Origin: JAFNAG01 sp050011535
Lineage (GTDB): Bacteria > Acidobacteriota > UBA6911
Direction of reading: 5' to 3'
Assembly: GCA_050011535.1 (NCBI GenBank)
Contig: JBEKIX010000007.1
Coordinates: 1-64,000 of the forward strand
DNA: 64,000 nucleotides
The position numbers and the translations under genes were made by a program. Below are positions 41,482-49,998 of this stretch, one piece after another. The notes below the pieces were generated by a model. The model searched no databases and had not been told where the DNA came from. It was given only the letters and a program-made list of their open reading frames with translations. How positions within the stretch are numbered: the stretch's first letter is position 1; each line of letters begins with the position of its first letter.

Positions 41482-43641
41482 ATGAATCAAAAACGCAACA
41501 AAGGGAAAGCCGGCTTGAGACGGGCCAAACCCTCGGCTGGACGCGGACCTGCTCCGGATCTTTTTCTGCGTCCGGCATCCAATCTCTCCGTCTCCAAAAC
41601 AGCCTCGGCCCGTTCCGGGCTGGCCATTGCGGTGATGGCTTTGCTGATCGCGGCTATCGTGATCGTCTACGCTCCCGTTCGTCACTATGACTTTGTGCAG
41701 GTCGACGACCCCAAATATGTGACCGAGAATCCGAATGTTGCCCAGGGACTCACACTCCCGGGCATCGTGTGGGCATTCACAGCGCGGCACGGCGGCTACT
41801 GGATTCCGCTGACCTGGTTGTCGTATATGGTCGACGTGCAGATTTCCGGCATGAATGCCGGCGCGCTCCATGTTACGAATGTCCTTCTACACATCGCCAA
41901 TTCGCTGTTGTTGTTCGGGCTGCTTTGGAGCATGACTGGCGCGTTGGGCCGGAGCGCTTTTGTCGCCGCGCTGTTTGCGATCCACCCGCTCCACGTCGAG
42001 TCCGTAGCCTGGATCACGGAGCGCAAGGACGTTTTGAGCACGCTCTTCTGGCTGCTGGCGATCTGGGCCTATGTCGCGTACGTGCGGCGGCCCGGGGTCG
42101 GCCACTATCTCATGGTGCTGGTCTGGTTCGCGCTGGGACTGATGGCGAAGCCGATGCTGGTAACCCTTCCCTTTGCGTTGCTGCTGCTCGACGTGTGGCC
42201 GTTGCGCCGCGTTGACTTGGGCGCCGGGACGGCAGGCCGCTTCAAAAACGCACTCATGGGTCGCAGAACTGTCTGGGTTCGCCTGGTCCGCGAGAAAGTG
42301 CCGATGATCGCGCTGGCCGCCGTGCTCAGCGCCGTGACCTTCACGGCACAAGGAGGAGCCGTCGCCGGACTCGATGTGTTCCCGTTCGTCCTGCGCATCG
42401 AAAACGCCCTGATTTCGTACGTTGCTTACCTTGGCAAGATGATCTGGCCCGCGCACCTCGTGGTGCTTTATTCATTTCCCCAATCAATTCCTGGGTGGAC
42501 TACCGCGGGGGCATTCCTGGTGCTCGTGGCTATATCCGCTGTTGCGGTGCTGGCGGCACGGCGCCGTCCCTATCTTGCCGTCGGGTGGTTGTGGTACCTG
42601 GGAACCCTGGTGCCGGTTATCGGCCTGGTACAGGTGGGACTTCAATCGATGGCGGATCGTTTTACCTATGTGCCGCTGATCGGGATTTTCATTATTGTGG
42701 CCTGGGGTGCATGGGATCTCCTCGAGCGCGTGCCTTATCGGCGCATCGCGTTACCAGCTGCGGCAGGAATTGCAGTCCTGACTTGCACTGTCATCGCGCG
42801 GGGGCAGGTCCAGTATTGGAAGGATAACGTCACACTCTGGACGCATGAGACTGAATTCACGCTCAACATGGACACGTATCACGCCCATATCTCGTTGGGA
42901 ACCATTCTCAGAGATCAAGGCCGGTTTGACGAGGCTTTTGGTCATTTTTCCGAAGCCATGCGTCTCAACCCCGACTCTGCGGAGGCTCAACATGAAATGG
43001 GACTCCTGCTCGCCAGGCAAGGGAAGTTCGATGAGGCCATCGCATCCTTGTTCGAGGCAGTGCGCCTCAAGGCGGACTTTCCCGAGGCCCAGAGAGACTT
43101 GGGACTGATGCTTTCTCGGCAGCGGAGGGCAGGCGAAGCCATTGATCATCTGTCCATAGCAGTCCGTCTTAAACCCGCCTCCGCAGAGTGGAACTATGAA
43201 TTAGGATTGGCTCTGGAAAACCAGGGGGAATTCGACGACGCCATTGCGCATATGAGCGAGGCGGTGCGCCTAAAACCGGACCTGGCAGAAGCTCAGAACA
43301 GCCTGGGTTCGATCCTTGCGCACCAGGGGAAGGTGGACGACGCCATTGCGCACATGAGCGAGGCGGTGCGCCTGAAACCGGATCTGGCAGAGGCGCAAAA
43401 CAATCTGGGGGCTCTCCTGGCAAGTCAGAAGAAATTCAGCGAGGCATTGCCGCATTTCTCCGCAGCGGTGCGCCTCAAGCCCGACTATGAAATGGCGCAC
43501 GTAAACCTGGGGTTCGCTCTGGCAAAAGCCGGCAGAACCGAGGAAGCGATTCGTGAACTCAAGGAAGCGCTGCGCATCAATCCCGCCAACGACGCGGCGC
43601 GCCGCGCTGTGGAGGAAATGTTAAAACGAAGTCCTGACTAG
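41482..43641 (+). CDS. membrane glycosyltransferase-like protein with TPRs (paralogue 1)
   Basis: A 719-residue protein: about ten membrane helices (residues about 50-460) and seven TPRs (about 465-719). The membrane half resembles GT-C type O-mannosyl/TMTC-like enzymes: an acidic loop motif DFVQVDDPKYVTENP (about 70), LFAIHPLHVESVAWITERKD (about 170) and YLGTLVPVIGLVQVG. A lipid-linked sugar donor and protein acceptor are inferred. Two of the TPRs (from 43234 and 43336) are nearly identical at DNA level, a recent 102-bp duplication. GGAG 7 bases before ATG 41482. Its stop overlaps by four bases the stop of the convergent paralogue. Confidence 0.8.
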   Translation: MNQKRNKGKAGLRRAKPSAGRGPAPDLFLRPASNLSVSKTASARSGLAIAVMALLIAAIVIVYAPVRHYDFVQVDDPKYVTENPNVAQGLTLPGIVWAFTARHGGYWIPLTWLSYMVDVQISGMNAGALHVTNVLLHIANSLLLFGLLWSMTGALGRSAFVAALFAIHPLHVESVAWITERKDVLSTLFWLLAIWAYVAYVRRPGVGHYLMVLVWFALGLMAKPMLVTLPFALLLLDVWPLRRVDLGAGTAGRFKNALMGRRTVWVRLVREKVPMIALAAVLSAVTFTAQGGAVAGLDVFPFVLRIENALISYVAYLGKMIWPAHLVVLYSFPQSIPGWTTAGAFLVLVAISAVAVLAARRRPYLAVGWLWYLGTLVPVIGLVQVGLQSMADRFTYVPLIGIFIIVAWGAWDLLERVPYRRIALPAAAGIAVLTCTVIARGQVQYWKDNVTLWTHETEFTLNMDTYHAHISLGTILRDQGRFDEAFGHFSEAMRLNPDSAEAQHEMGLLLARQGKFDEAIASLFEAVRLKADFPEAQRDLGLMLSRQRRAGEAIDHLSIAVRLKPASAEWNYELGLALENQGEFDDAIAHMSEAVRLKPDLAEAQNSLGSILAHQGKVDDAIAHMSEAVRLKPDLAEAQNNLGALLASQKKFSEALPHFSAAVRLKPDYEMAHVNLGFALAKAGRTEEAIRELKEALRINPANDAARRAVEEMLKRSPD
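43234..43437 (+). repeat. tandem 102-bp repeat inside TPR region
   Basis: Two successive units begin GACGACGCCATTGCGCA at 43234 and 43336, exactly 102 bp (34 codons) apart and almost identical at the DNA level. Other TPRs of the gene are more diverged. Confidence 0.85.
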
Positions 43642-45923
43642 CTGATTCGGCGCCGTGCCGTGGTCCTTTCCAGGTTGGTACGCGCCTCTTCAGAGTCCGG
43701 TTTTAGCCGCAGCGCTTCCCTGTACTGGGCTGCGGCCTCTGAGATGCGGCCCAATCCTTCAAGAGCCGCGCCCATGTTGTTGTGCACTGCCGAATCGTTC
43801 GGGTTTGATTTGAGGACCTCCCGATATTGTACCAGCGCTTCCTCAAGCCGGCCTTTCCTCTGAAGAGTGATGGCGAGGTTGTAACATGCTTCGGGATACC
43901 CGGGCCGCAACCGCAAGGCCTCGCGGAACTGCGCTTCCGCTTCCGCGGCATGGCCTGTGACCTGCAAAGCAAAACCCAGGCTGTTGTGAGCCTCTGCGAG
44001 ATCGGGCTTGAGCCGCAGCGCCTCCTGGTATTGTGAAATCGCTTCCTCTATGCGGCCCATTCGCTGCAGTGCGGTCCCCAGGTCGTTGTGAGCCTCCGCG
44101 AAGTCCGGCTTGAGCCGCAGCGCCTCGTGGTGCTGGACGACCGCGTCCTCCAAACGCCCCATACTCTGCAGCGTAATTCCCAGACTATTGTGAGCCTCGG
44201 GTGAATCGGGCTGGAGTCGCAGTGCTTCCTGGAACTCGGCGGCAGCCTCCGGTTTTCCCATGGCCTGGAGAATGACACCCAGGTTGTAATGGGCATCGGG
44301 ATAGTCGGGATTGATTCTCAGAGCCTCGCGGCACTCAGCCTCTCCTTCTCTTATTTGCCCGAGCTTCGGCAGGGCATTTCCGAGGTCGTTGTGCGCCTCC
44401 GCCAGGTCGGGCTTGAACCTCACTGCTTCCCGATACTCTGCCACTGCTTCCTTGAGCCTGCCCATTCGCTGCAGGGCATTTCCGAGGTTGGTATGGGCCT
44501 CGGCGAGGTCTGGCTTGAGCCGCAGTGCTTCCTTGAAATGTGCCACAGCCTCGTCGAGGGAACTATTGAGTTTCAACATGCCCAGGTTGCTGTGTGCCAT
44601 CCAGCAGGAAGGGTTGCGGTCGATGGTCGTGCGATAAAGGGTTTCTGCGTCGGCATATTGGCGGCTCTGGTTCCAGGTAAGGAAAGCCAGGGGACCGCCG
44701 AGGGCGAGGATGAGAATCGCCGCCGCAGGTTTGGCTGGGAGGGACCAGCGTTCGGCGAGGCGGGACAAGGCGGCGCCAGCGAGAGCGATCACGGGGAGGC
44801 TCGCGAGGTACTGAAAATGATCGGCAACGAAGGAGAAGCGGAAGGGGAAGACGTTGAAGAAGCCGAGCACGGGGAAGAGAGCGCCTCCAAACAGGAGGAG
44901 TGCGGCCAGGGGGGCACGGGATCGATTACGAAGCAGCCAGAGAGAAGCGAGCAGGGCTGCTGCAGCGACGGGGTAGAGGTATAGTGACAGGGTAGACTGG
45001 CTGATGTGCCAGCGGGGGTAGATGAAGATGAGGTTAGCGGGCCAGCAGAGTTTGCCGAGGTAGAACCAGACAGCACGGCCGGCGATGAGGATGCGTTCGA
45101 CGAAGGAGAAGGAGAACTCGGCGCCCTGAGCGCCGATGAGGTTGTGTTCAACCCAGGCGGACAGGAGGCCACCTGCAGCGCCGAGGGCGAAGAAAGGAGT
45201 CAAGGGGAGGACGTCGCGGCGCAGGCTGATATGGCCGCGGAGCCACCAGAAGAGAACGAGGAGAGCGGCGGGGAGGGTGGCTGTGACGGTTTTGCTGAAG
45301 AGTGCGAAAGTAAACAGGGTGAGAGCAATGGCATAGAGATGGCGTCGGCGGTTAGAGTCAAAGTGAAGATAGGCGAGGGCTGCGGAGAGGTAGAGGGAGC
45401 CGGAGAGGGTGTTCTTAAGTTCCGTGATCCATGCGACGGACTCAACGTGGACGGGATGGAGGGCGAAGATGACCGCTGCGAGCCAAGCGCCAGGAACCGA
45501 GAGGTAGCGGAGGATGAGTGCGAAAAGGAAGGCGGAGAGGGCGTGCAGTATGATGTTGACGATGTGGTAGCCCAGAGGGTTGTCTCCCCAGATGGAGTGG
45601 AGGAACCAGAAGGCGGAGTGGACAACGGGGTAATACTGCTGGGTGGCGCCGAGGTCGAACCAAATGCGCCAGAGGCCGTGGGCAGACTGGAGGGTGGGGC
45701 TGGTGGTGTGGGCATTATCGTCCCAGAGCGGACCTCCGTGCCAGGCGGGCTCGTAGGCAAGGAGGACGGCGAGCATAAGTGCGGGGAGCATGAGCCAGAC
45801 CAGCCCGGGCCGAGGCGGGAGCATCTGAGGCCGCGCGCGGGAGGCGGACTGGTCTTTGGGTTGCGAGGGACTCTTATCCGGACGGTTCTGGGATCGGGAC
45901 GGCTTTGTTTTCCGGGAACTCAT
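43638..45923 (-). CDS. membrane glycosyltransferase-like protein with TPRs (paralogue 2)
   Basis: A 761-residue protein of the same layout as its convergent neighbour: a basic, Ser/Lys-rich N terminus, about ten membrane helices and about nine TPRs (from about 450). Shared motifs are GGPLWDDNAHTTSPTLQ (acidic loop, about 68) and IFALHPVHVESVAWITELKN (about 150-169). The TPRs are canonical (AEAHNDLGNALPKLG and similar) and mutually similar. Biased codon use, with long AG-rich runs on the sense-opposite strand, makes an acidic 311-codon antisense frame at 45006-45941; I regard that frame as a by-product. Confidence 0.8.
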   Translation of the reverse strand: MSSRKTKPSRSQNRPDKSPSQPKDQSASRARPQMLPPRPGLVWLMLPALMLAVLLAYEPAWHGGPLWDDNAHTTSPTLQSAHGLWRIWFDLGATQQYYPVVHSAFWFLHSIWGDNPLGYHIVNIILHALSAFLFALILRYLSVPGAWLAAVIFALHPVHVESVAWITELKNTLSGSLYLSAALAYLHFDSNRRRHLYAIALTLFTFALFSKTVTATLPAALLVLFWWLRGHISLRRDVLPLTPFFALGAAGGLLSAWVEHNLIGAQGAEFSFSFVERILIAGRAVWFYLGKLCWPANLIFIYPRWHISQSTLSLYLYPVAAAALLASLWLLRNRSRAPLAALLLFGGALFPVLGFFNVFPFRFSFVADHFQYLASLPVIALAGAALSRLAERWSLPAKPAAAILILALGGPLAFLTWNQSRQYADAETLYRTTIDRNPSCWMAHSNLGMLKLNSSLDEAVAHFKEALRLKPDLAEAHTNLGNALQRMGRLKEAVAEYREAVRFKPDLAEAHNDLGNALPKLGQIREGEAECREALRINPDYPDAHYNLGVILQAMGKPEAAAEFQEALRLQPDSPEAHNSLGITLQSMGRLEDAVVQHHEALRLKPDFAEAHNDLGTALQRMGRIEEAISQYQEALRLKPDLAEAHNSLGFALQVTGHAAEAEAQFREALRLRPGYPEACYNLAITLQRKGRLEEALVQYREVLKSNPNDSAVHNNMGAALEGLGRISEAAAQYREALRLKPDSEEARTNLERTTARRRIS

Positions 45924-46082
45924 AAGCGGGTATTTATATAGATCTTCGGCCTGGAACTCAATGGCCGGTGATCAACCGAGGGACAGCCTGTCCCCCCTCT
46001 TGCCTGCGTGTTGGACTCAGCCATTGATGGAAGCAGCTTTCGGGGGTTATTCTATGCCTCGCAAAGTCGTGAGACTGATCTG

Positions 46083-47813
46083 ATGAACGAAGCCAGACAC
46101 TCCACGTTTGAATCCGGGACAGTGCCTGCGGCACGGCCTCGGATTCCTTTCATGGCATGGGCACTGGTCGTGTTGCTGCTCGCACTCTTCGCGGCCCAGA
46201 ACCTCGTCGAGATGACGCGCGAGTCCTGTTCCAGCGACGAGGTCGCACATCTGCCTGCCGGATACACCTATCTCCTCAAGCATGACTTTCGATTGAACCG
46301 CGAGCACCCGCCGCTGATGAAGGTGTTATGTGCTTTGCCGCTGCTGGCGCTTCATCCCAAGATTGATTTCAATAATCCTGAATGGCCGGAGGCTTCCCCC
46401 CGTTCGTCCGCGCAATTCGGCTTCAGTTTCCTGTACGCGAATGATGCGGATCGATTGCTGTTCTGGGGAAGAGTACCTGTTGTTCTAATCGCCGTGCTTC
46501 TGGGCTTCTTTATCTTTCGTTGGGCTCAGCAGCTCTATGGTTACCCTGCGGGCTTATTTGCACTGGGGTTATTCGCCTTCTCCCCCAACATCATCGCTCA
46601 CTCCCACCTTGTGACTACGGATTTGGGGTTCTCGGCCTTCTCGACCATCTCGTTCTACTTTTTATGGCGCTACTTGAGCGACGGGAAACCGCGGTCGTTT
46701 CTCGGGTCCGCCGCCGCTATGGGAGCGGCTCTGGCATCAAAGTTTTCCGCGATATTCCTCTTTCCGGTAGCCCTGTTATTGTTGTGGATGTTTTATGGCG
46801 CGGCGCGAAACAAATCGGATCCGGCGGCCCCGGCTCACTCTCGTGCTGGAGCCGACGACTTCAAATCCGCGGCGGAGGGAAGGGATCCACGGCACTTTCT
46901 GAACGCGGCTGCCTGGTCGCAACAGCTGCAGGTGGATCGCAAAAAAGTTTTGGCGGTCCTTGCTTTCGTCGGAATTGCAGTGATCGTAGTGCAATTGTCC
47001 TATCTCGACTCGCCGGATGTGACTCTTTACCTCAAGGGAATGCTTCAAGTCGATAAAAACTTTGATCCACAGAATCCTGCCTATCTGCACGGCAGCCTCA
47101 GCATCGGGGGGTGGTGGTACTACTACGTCGTGGCGTTTCTGGTCAAAGCCACCGCACCGTTCCTAATCCTCATTCTCATCCGGCTGATTCAACTTATAAG
47201 GGGTCGGGCAACTGACTGGTGGCCGAGTTTGTTCCTCATTTTGCCAAGCCTCGTTCTGTTTACTGCGGTTTCCGTGTTTGCGGCCCCTATCGGGATTCGC
47301 TATGTGCTGCCCGTCTTCCCGCTCCTGATGGTGTATGTGAGCGGGGTGGCCAGGACGTTCAAAACGAGCAGGGCCGCGCTTGCGATTTGCGGCGTTCTTC
47401 TGTGCTGGCATATCGCTTCCTCGCTTGCGGCATTTCCCTACTCTCTGTCGTACTTCAACGAACTGGCCGGCGGGCCTTCCCAAGGCATTTACTGGCTGGA
47501 TGATTCCAATTTGGATTGGGGACAGGATCTCAAGGGCGTCAAACAGGTAATGAGCAGGATGGGAATAGAGTCAGTGACGCTGTACCCTTTTAATTCTTAT
47601 GATAATCCGGAATATTATGGCATCCCGATGCGCCGTCCATCCGATCGGGAATGGGCACAAATGGTCACCAGTCCGAATCCGCCGCCTCCCGGCGTTTATG
47701 TCGTGAGCGGGCATTGGGTCGCGATCATGCATGGCCTCGGGATCGATTGGGTCAAAAAATACCCGGTCATTGCTCATCTCGGATACTCGATCTACTTTTT
47801 CAGGATTTCTTAG
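46083..47813 (+). CDS. GT39/PMT-like membrane glycosyltransferase (1)
   Basis: A 576-residue polytopic protein of the GT-C fold. The first periplasmic loop has the acidic pair in SCSSDEVAHLPAGYTYL (about 50) and NREHPPLMKVLCALPLL, typical of dolichyl/polyprenyl-phosphate-mannose protein transferases and ArnT-like enzymes. About 11 helices follow, and a soluble C-terminal part with WLDDSNLDWGQDLKGVKQ, a segment I have seen in bacterial GT39 proteins. Donor and acceptor are not known. Start at 46083 chosen because the 25 extra residues of the longer frame lack homology and neither has a good ribosome binding site. Confidence 0.8.
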   Translation: MNEARHSTFESGTVPAARPRIPFMAWALVVLLLALFAAQNLVEMTRESCSSDEVAHLPAGYTYLLKHDFRLNREHPPLMKVLCALPLLALHPKIDFNNPEWPEASPRSSAQFGFSFLYANDADRLLFWGRVPVVLIAVLLGFFIFRWAQQLYGYPAGLFALGLFAFSPNIIAHSHLVTTDLGFSAFSTISFYFLWRYLSDGKPRSFLGSAAAMGAALASKFSAIFLFPVALLLLWMFYGAARNKSDPAAPAHSRAGADDFKSAAEGRDPRHFLNAAAWSQQLQVDRKKVLAVLAFVGIAVIVVQLSYLDSPDVTLYLKGMLQVDKNFDPQNPAYLHGSLSIGGWWYYYVVAFLVKATAPFLILILIRLIQLIRGRATDWWPSLFLILPSLVLFTAVSVFAAPIGIRYVLPVFPLLMVYVSGVARTFKTSRAALAICGVLLCWHIASSLAAFPYSLSYFNELAGGPSQGIYWLDDSNLDWGQDLKGVKQVMSRMGIESVTLYPFNSYDNPEYYGIPMRRPSDREWAQMVTSPNPPPPGVYVVSGHWVAIMHGLGIDWVKKYPVIAHLGYSIYFFRIS

Positions 47814-47823
47814 CGCGAAGACA

Positions 47824-47890
47824 GATTCGAAAATTCGAGATTCGAGATTCGAAATTAAGAGTATTGAATCTCGAATTTCGAATCTCGAAT
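47824..47890. repeat. R3 palindrome
   Basis: GATTCGAAAATTCGAGATTC faces the inverted GAATCTCGAATTTCGAATC around AAGAGTA. It ends at the ribosome binding site of the following GT39 gene. Confidence 0.8.
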
Positions 47891-47903
47891 GAGGAGTTCA
47901 CAC

Positions 47904-49550
47904 TTGAGCGTCAAGAAACGGAAGGGTGGCGCGACGCAGGATCAAGACCTTCGTCCCGTCCGGCAGACGCCGCGCTGGATGGTCGTGGTCGCTGCTGCTG
48001 CCATCCTGATCGCCTATGTGGCTCTGCGGCTTCCCGGACTGAGCGTGCCGCTGGACAGGGACGAGGGTGCTTTCGGATATATGGGGCAGCTCATAGACAA
48101 TGGCGAGCTGCCGTATCGCGATGGCGTCGATCACAAACCGCCGGTGGCGTTTTACATCAATGCGCTGGCGCTTCACTTTGTGCCACCCACTCCGGCCGGG
48201 ATGCACTTTTTTCTCCTGCTCTACAATCTGCTCACCCTGATCTGCATCTTTTATGTTGGGAAGACCTACTTTCAATCTCTTTCGGCCGGACTCTGGTGCG
48301 CCGTTGCGTACGCTGTTTTCAGTGCGAGTCCGGCGATCCAGGGGTTCACCGCTTCCACCGAAATGTGGATGCTCCTCCCGCTCACACTCAGCCTCCTGTT
48401 GGCTATTCTCGGAACCGGAAAGAACCGTTCATTATTGATATTGCTGAGCGGCTTTGCCGGCGCCGCAGCCTGCTGGACCAAGCAAACTGCTTTCACCAGC
48501 GTTCTCTTCGTCTTTCTTTTCATTTGCGTCGCCGCTTTTCGCCGTGGTGAGCACCCGACTCGCTTACGCGTTGCGGCGACTCTTCGCGCATTCACCTCCT
48601 GGATCGTTGGAGCGATTTTGTTCTCCGGCTTCGTGCTGTTCTATTACTATTTCCATGGAGTCCTGAGCGAGTTCATCTATTGGAGCTTCCTGCATAACGT
48701 ATCCTACGCTGGTCAATCTTCATTAGGAGACAGCCTGGATGCGGTCCTCCCTCAGCTCGCGGAAATCGTTCGGGGGGATTTCCTCATTTTGGGAGTGGGC
48801 GTGGTCATCGCCGCGTGGCAGTTTACCCAAAAGCAGGCCGGCTCCTATTTCGTCCTCGGCTTCTTGTTCCTCTCCTTTCTCGGAACGATTCCCGGATTCG
48901 GCTATCGGCATTATTTCGCTCAGCTGGCTCCTGCTGTGGCCATTGCGGGCGGTTATGGCTTGTACATTCTCCTGAACTATCTTCCCGTTCCCCATAGAAA
49001 GTTGGCGGCGATCGCTTGCTCTGCGCTGGTTCTGCTCGTTCCCATCATCATGAACAGTCAATACTTTCTCGAGCGAGATCCCGACAAGATCAGCCGGCGA
49101 TATTTCGGGTTTGATCCATTCCCGGAATCCAAGCCCGTGGCATCCTACGTCGCGGAAACAACAGCGCCGGAGGATCCGGTTTTCATTATCGGATCGGAAC
49201 CGCAAATATTGTTTTACGCCCGCCGCCGGAGTTCCTCGTCCTTTCTGATGGCCTACCCATTGATGGCCAGTTACCCTCGCTACAAGGAGTTCCAGAAGAC
49301 CGTGTGGAGTGAGATCGAGAGGACTCCGCCCAAGCTCATCATCAAGGTGGCCAATATCCATTATTCACTCCTCTGGGACGGAATTGCCGATCTCGACATC
49401 ATGCGCCGCCTGGATCATCTGATCGGAGAAGACTACGCGGTCGATCGGGTAATGCTGGTCACAGGATCCGAGGGTGAGTGGGTCAAGCCGAGCGATAGCC
49501 GGTTGCGGGAAGGAGTGCCCTGCATCTATGTTTACAGGAAAAGGGGGTGA
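47904..49550 (+). CDS. GT39/ArnT-like membrane glycosyltransferase (2)
   Basis: A 548-residue GT-C type protein. The first loop LDRDEGAFGYMGQLIDNGE followed by DGVDHKPPVAFYINAL (about 53-90) is the classic acidic/His-Lys-Pro-Pro motif of the PMT_2 group. About 11 helices and a C-terminal soluble domain (VASYVAETTAPEDPVFIIGS) follow. I prefer TTG at 47904, 7 bases after GAGGAG; the ATG at 47889 lies in the R3 repeat without a site. Likely transfers a sugar from an undecaprenyl-linked donor. Same strand as the previous GT39 gene, 90 bases apart. Confidence 0.8.
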   Translation: MSVKKRKGGATQDQDLRPVRQTPRWMVVVAAAAILIAYVALRLPGLSVPLDRDEGAFGYMGQLIDNGELPYRDGVDHKPPVAFYINALALHFVPPTPAGMHFFLLLYNLLTLICIFYVGKTYFQSLSAGLWCAVAYAVFSASPAIQGFTASTEMWMLLPLTLSLLLAILGTGKNRSLLILLSGFAGAAACWTKQTAFTSVLFVFLFICVAAFRRGEHPTRLRVAATLRAFTSWIVGAILFSGFVLFYYYFHGVLSEFIYWSFLHNVSYAGQSSLGDSLDAVLPQLAEIVRGDFLILGVGVVIAAWQFTQKQAGSYFVLGFLFLSFLGTIPGFGYRHYFAQLAPAVAIAGGYGLYILLNYLPVPHRKLAAIACSALVLLVPIIMNSQYFLERDPDKISRRYFGFDPFPESKPVASYVAETTAPEDPVFIIGSEPQILFYARRRSSSSFLMAYPLMASYPRYKEFQKTVWSEIERTPPKLIIKVANIHYSLLWDGIADLDIMRRLDHLIGEDYAVDRVMLVTGSEGEWVKPSDSRLREGVPCIYVYRKRG

Positions 49551-49998
49551 CCCTCGCTGAGATGCTTTTGATTTTCCCATGAGCTCTTTGTTATACATAA
49601 CGACGTAGATTCTGCCGCATGATGGCAGTTGTATGTGATCTAGATTGGGTGAGGCACAAAGAAGAATCGGGATGCGACTCTTAGTGCCTGGCAGTGTGAT
49701 TTCATTGTCATTCAGGCCCGAAGGGCCGGAAATGAATAGGCCCGGCCGTAAGGCCGGGAGAAGATTTGGAGAGAGATGGAGCGCCGAAGGCGCGGCACCT
49801 GAAAATCGATAGTGCCGCGCCTTCGGCGCTCGATTTTCGTCCGTAAGCAGATCCCGGCCTTACGGCCGGGCCTACCTACTGCCGGCCCTTCGGGCCTCCA
49901 GACCCATTGTTTCGAGGCCCCCAGGAGTTGTCGCGCACCCGAAACGATGTTTCACCGGCGGTATCTTTTATGATGCTCTGTATGACCTGCGTGGATAC
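49551..49998. other. intergenic region with R4 cluster
   Basis: No gene seen. The R4 nested palindrome (49714-49897) takes up the middle. The TPR gene leader at the right end lacks a clear Shine-Dalgarno. Confidence 0.45.
49714..49897. repeat. R4 nested palindrome
   Basis: Three nested pairs: AGGCCCGAAGGGCC / GGCCCTTCGGGCCT outside, AGGCCCGGCCGTAAGGCCGG / CCGGCCTTACGGCCGGGCCT next, and GAGCGCCGAAGGCGCGGCAC / GTGCCGCGCCTTCGGCGCTC inside. Each block is also self-complementary. Confidence 0.88.

Noticed and set aside
45006..45941. 311-codon plus-strand acidic open frame
   Set aside because: It lies antisense to the membrane half of TPR glycosyltransferase paralogue 2; the acidic Glu/Gly-rich product follows from codon bias on the other strand.
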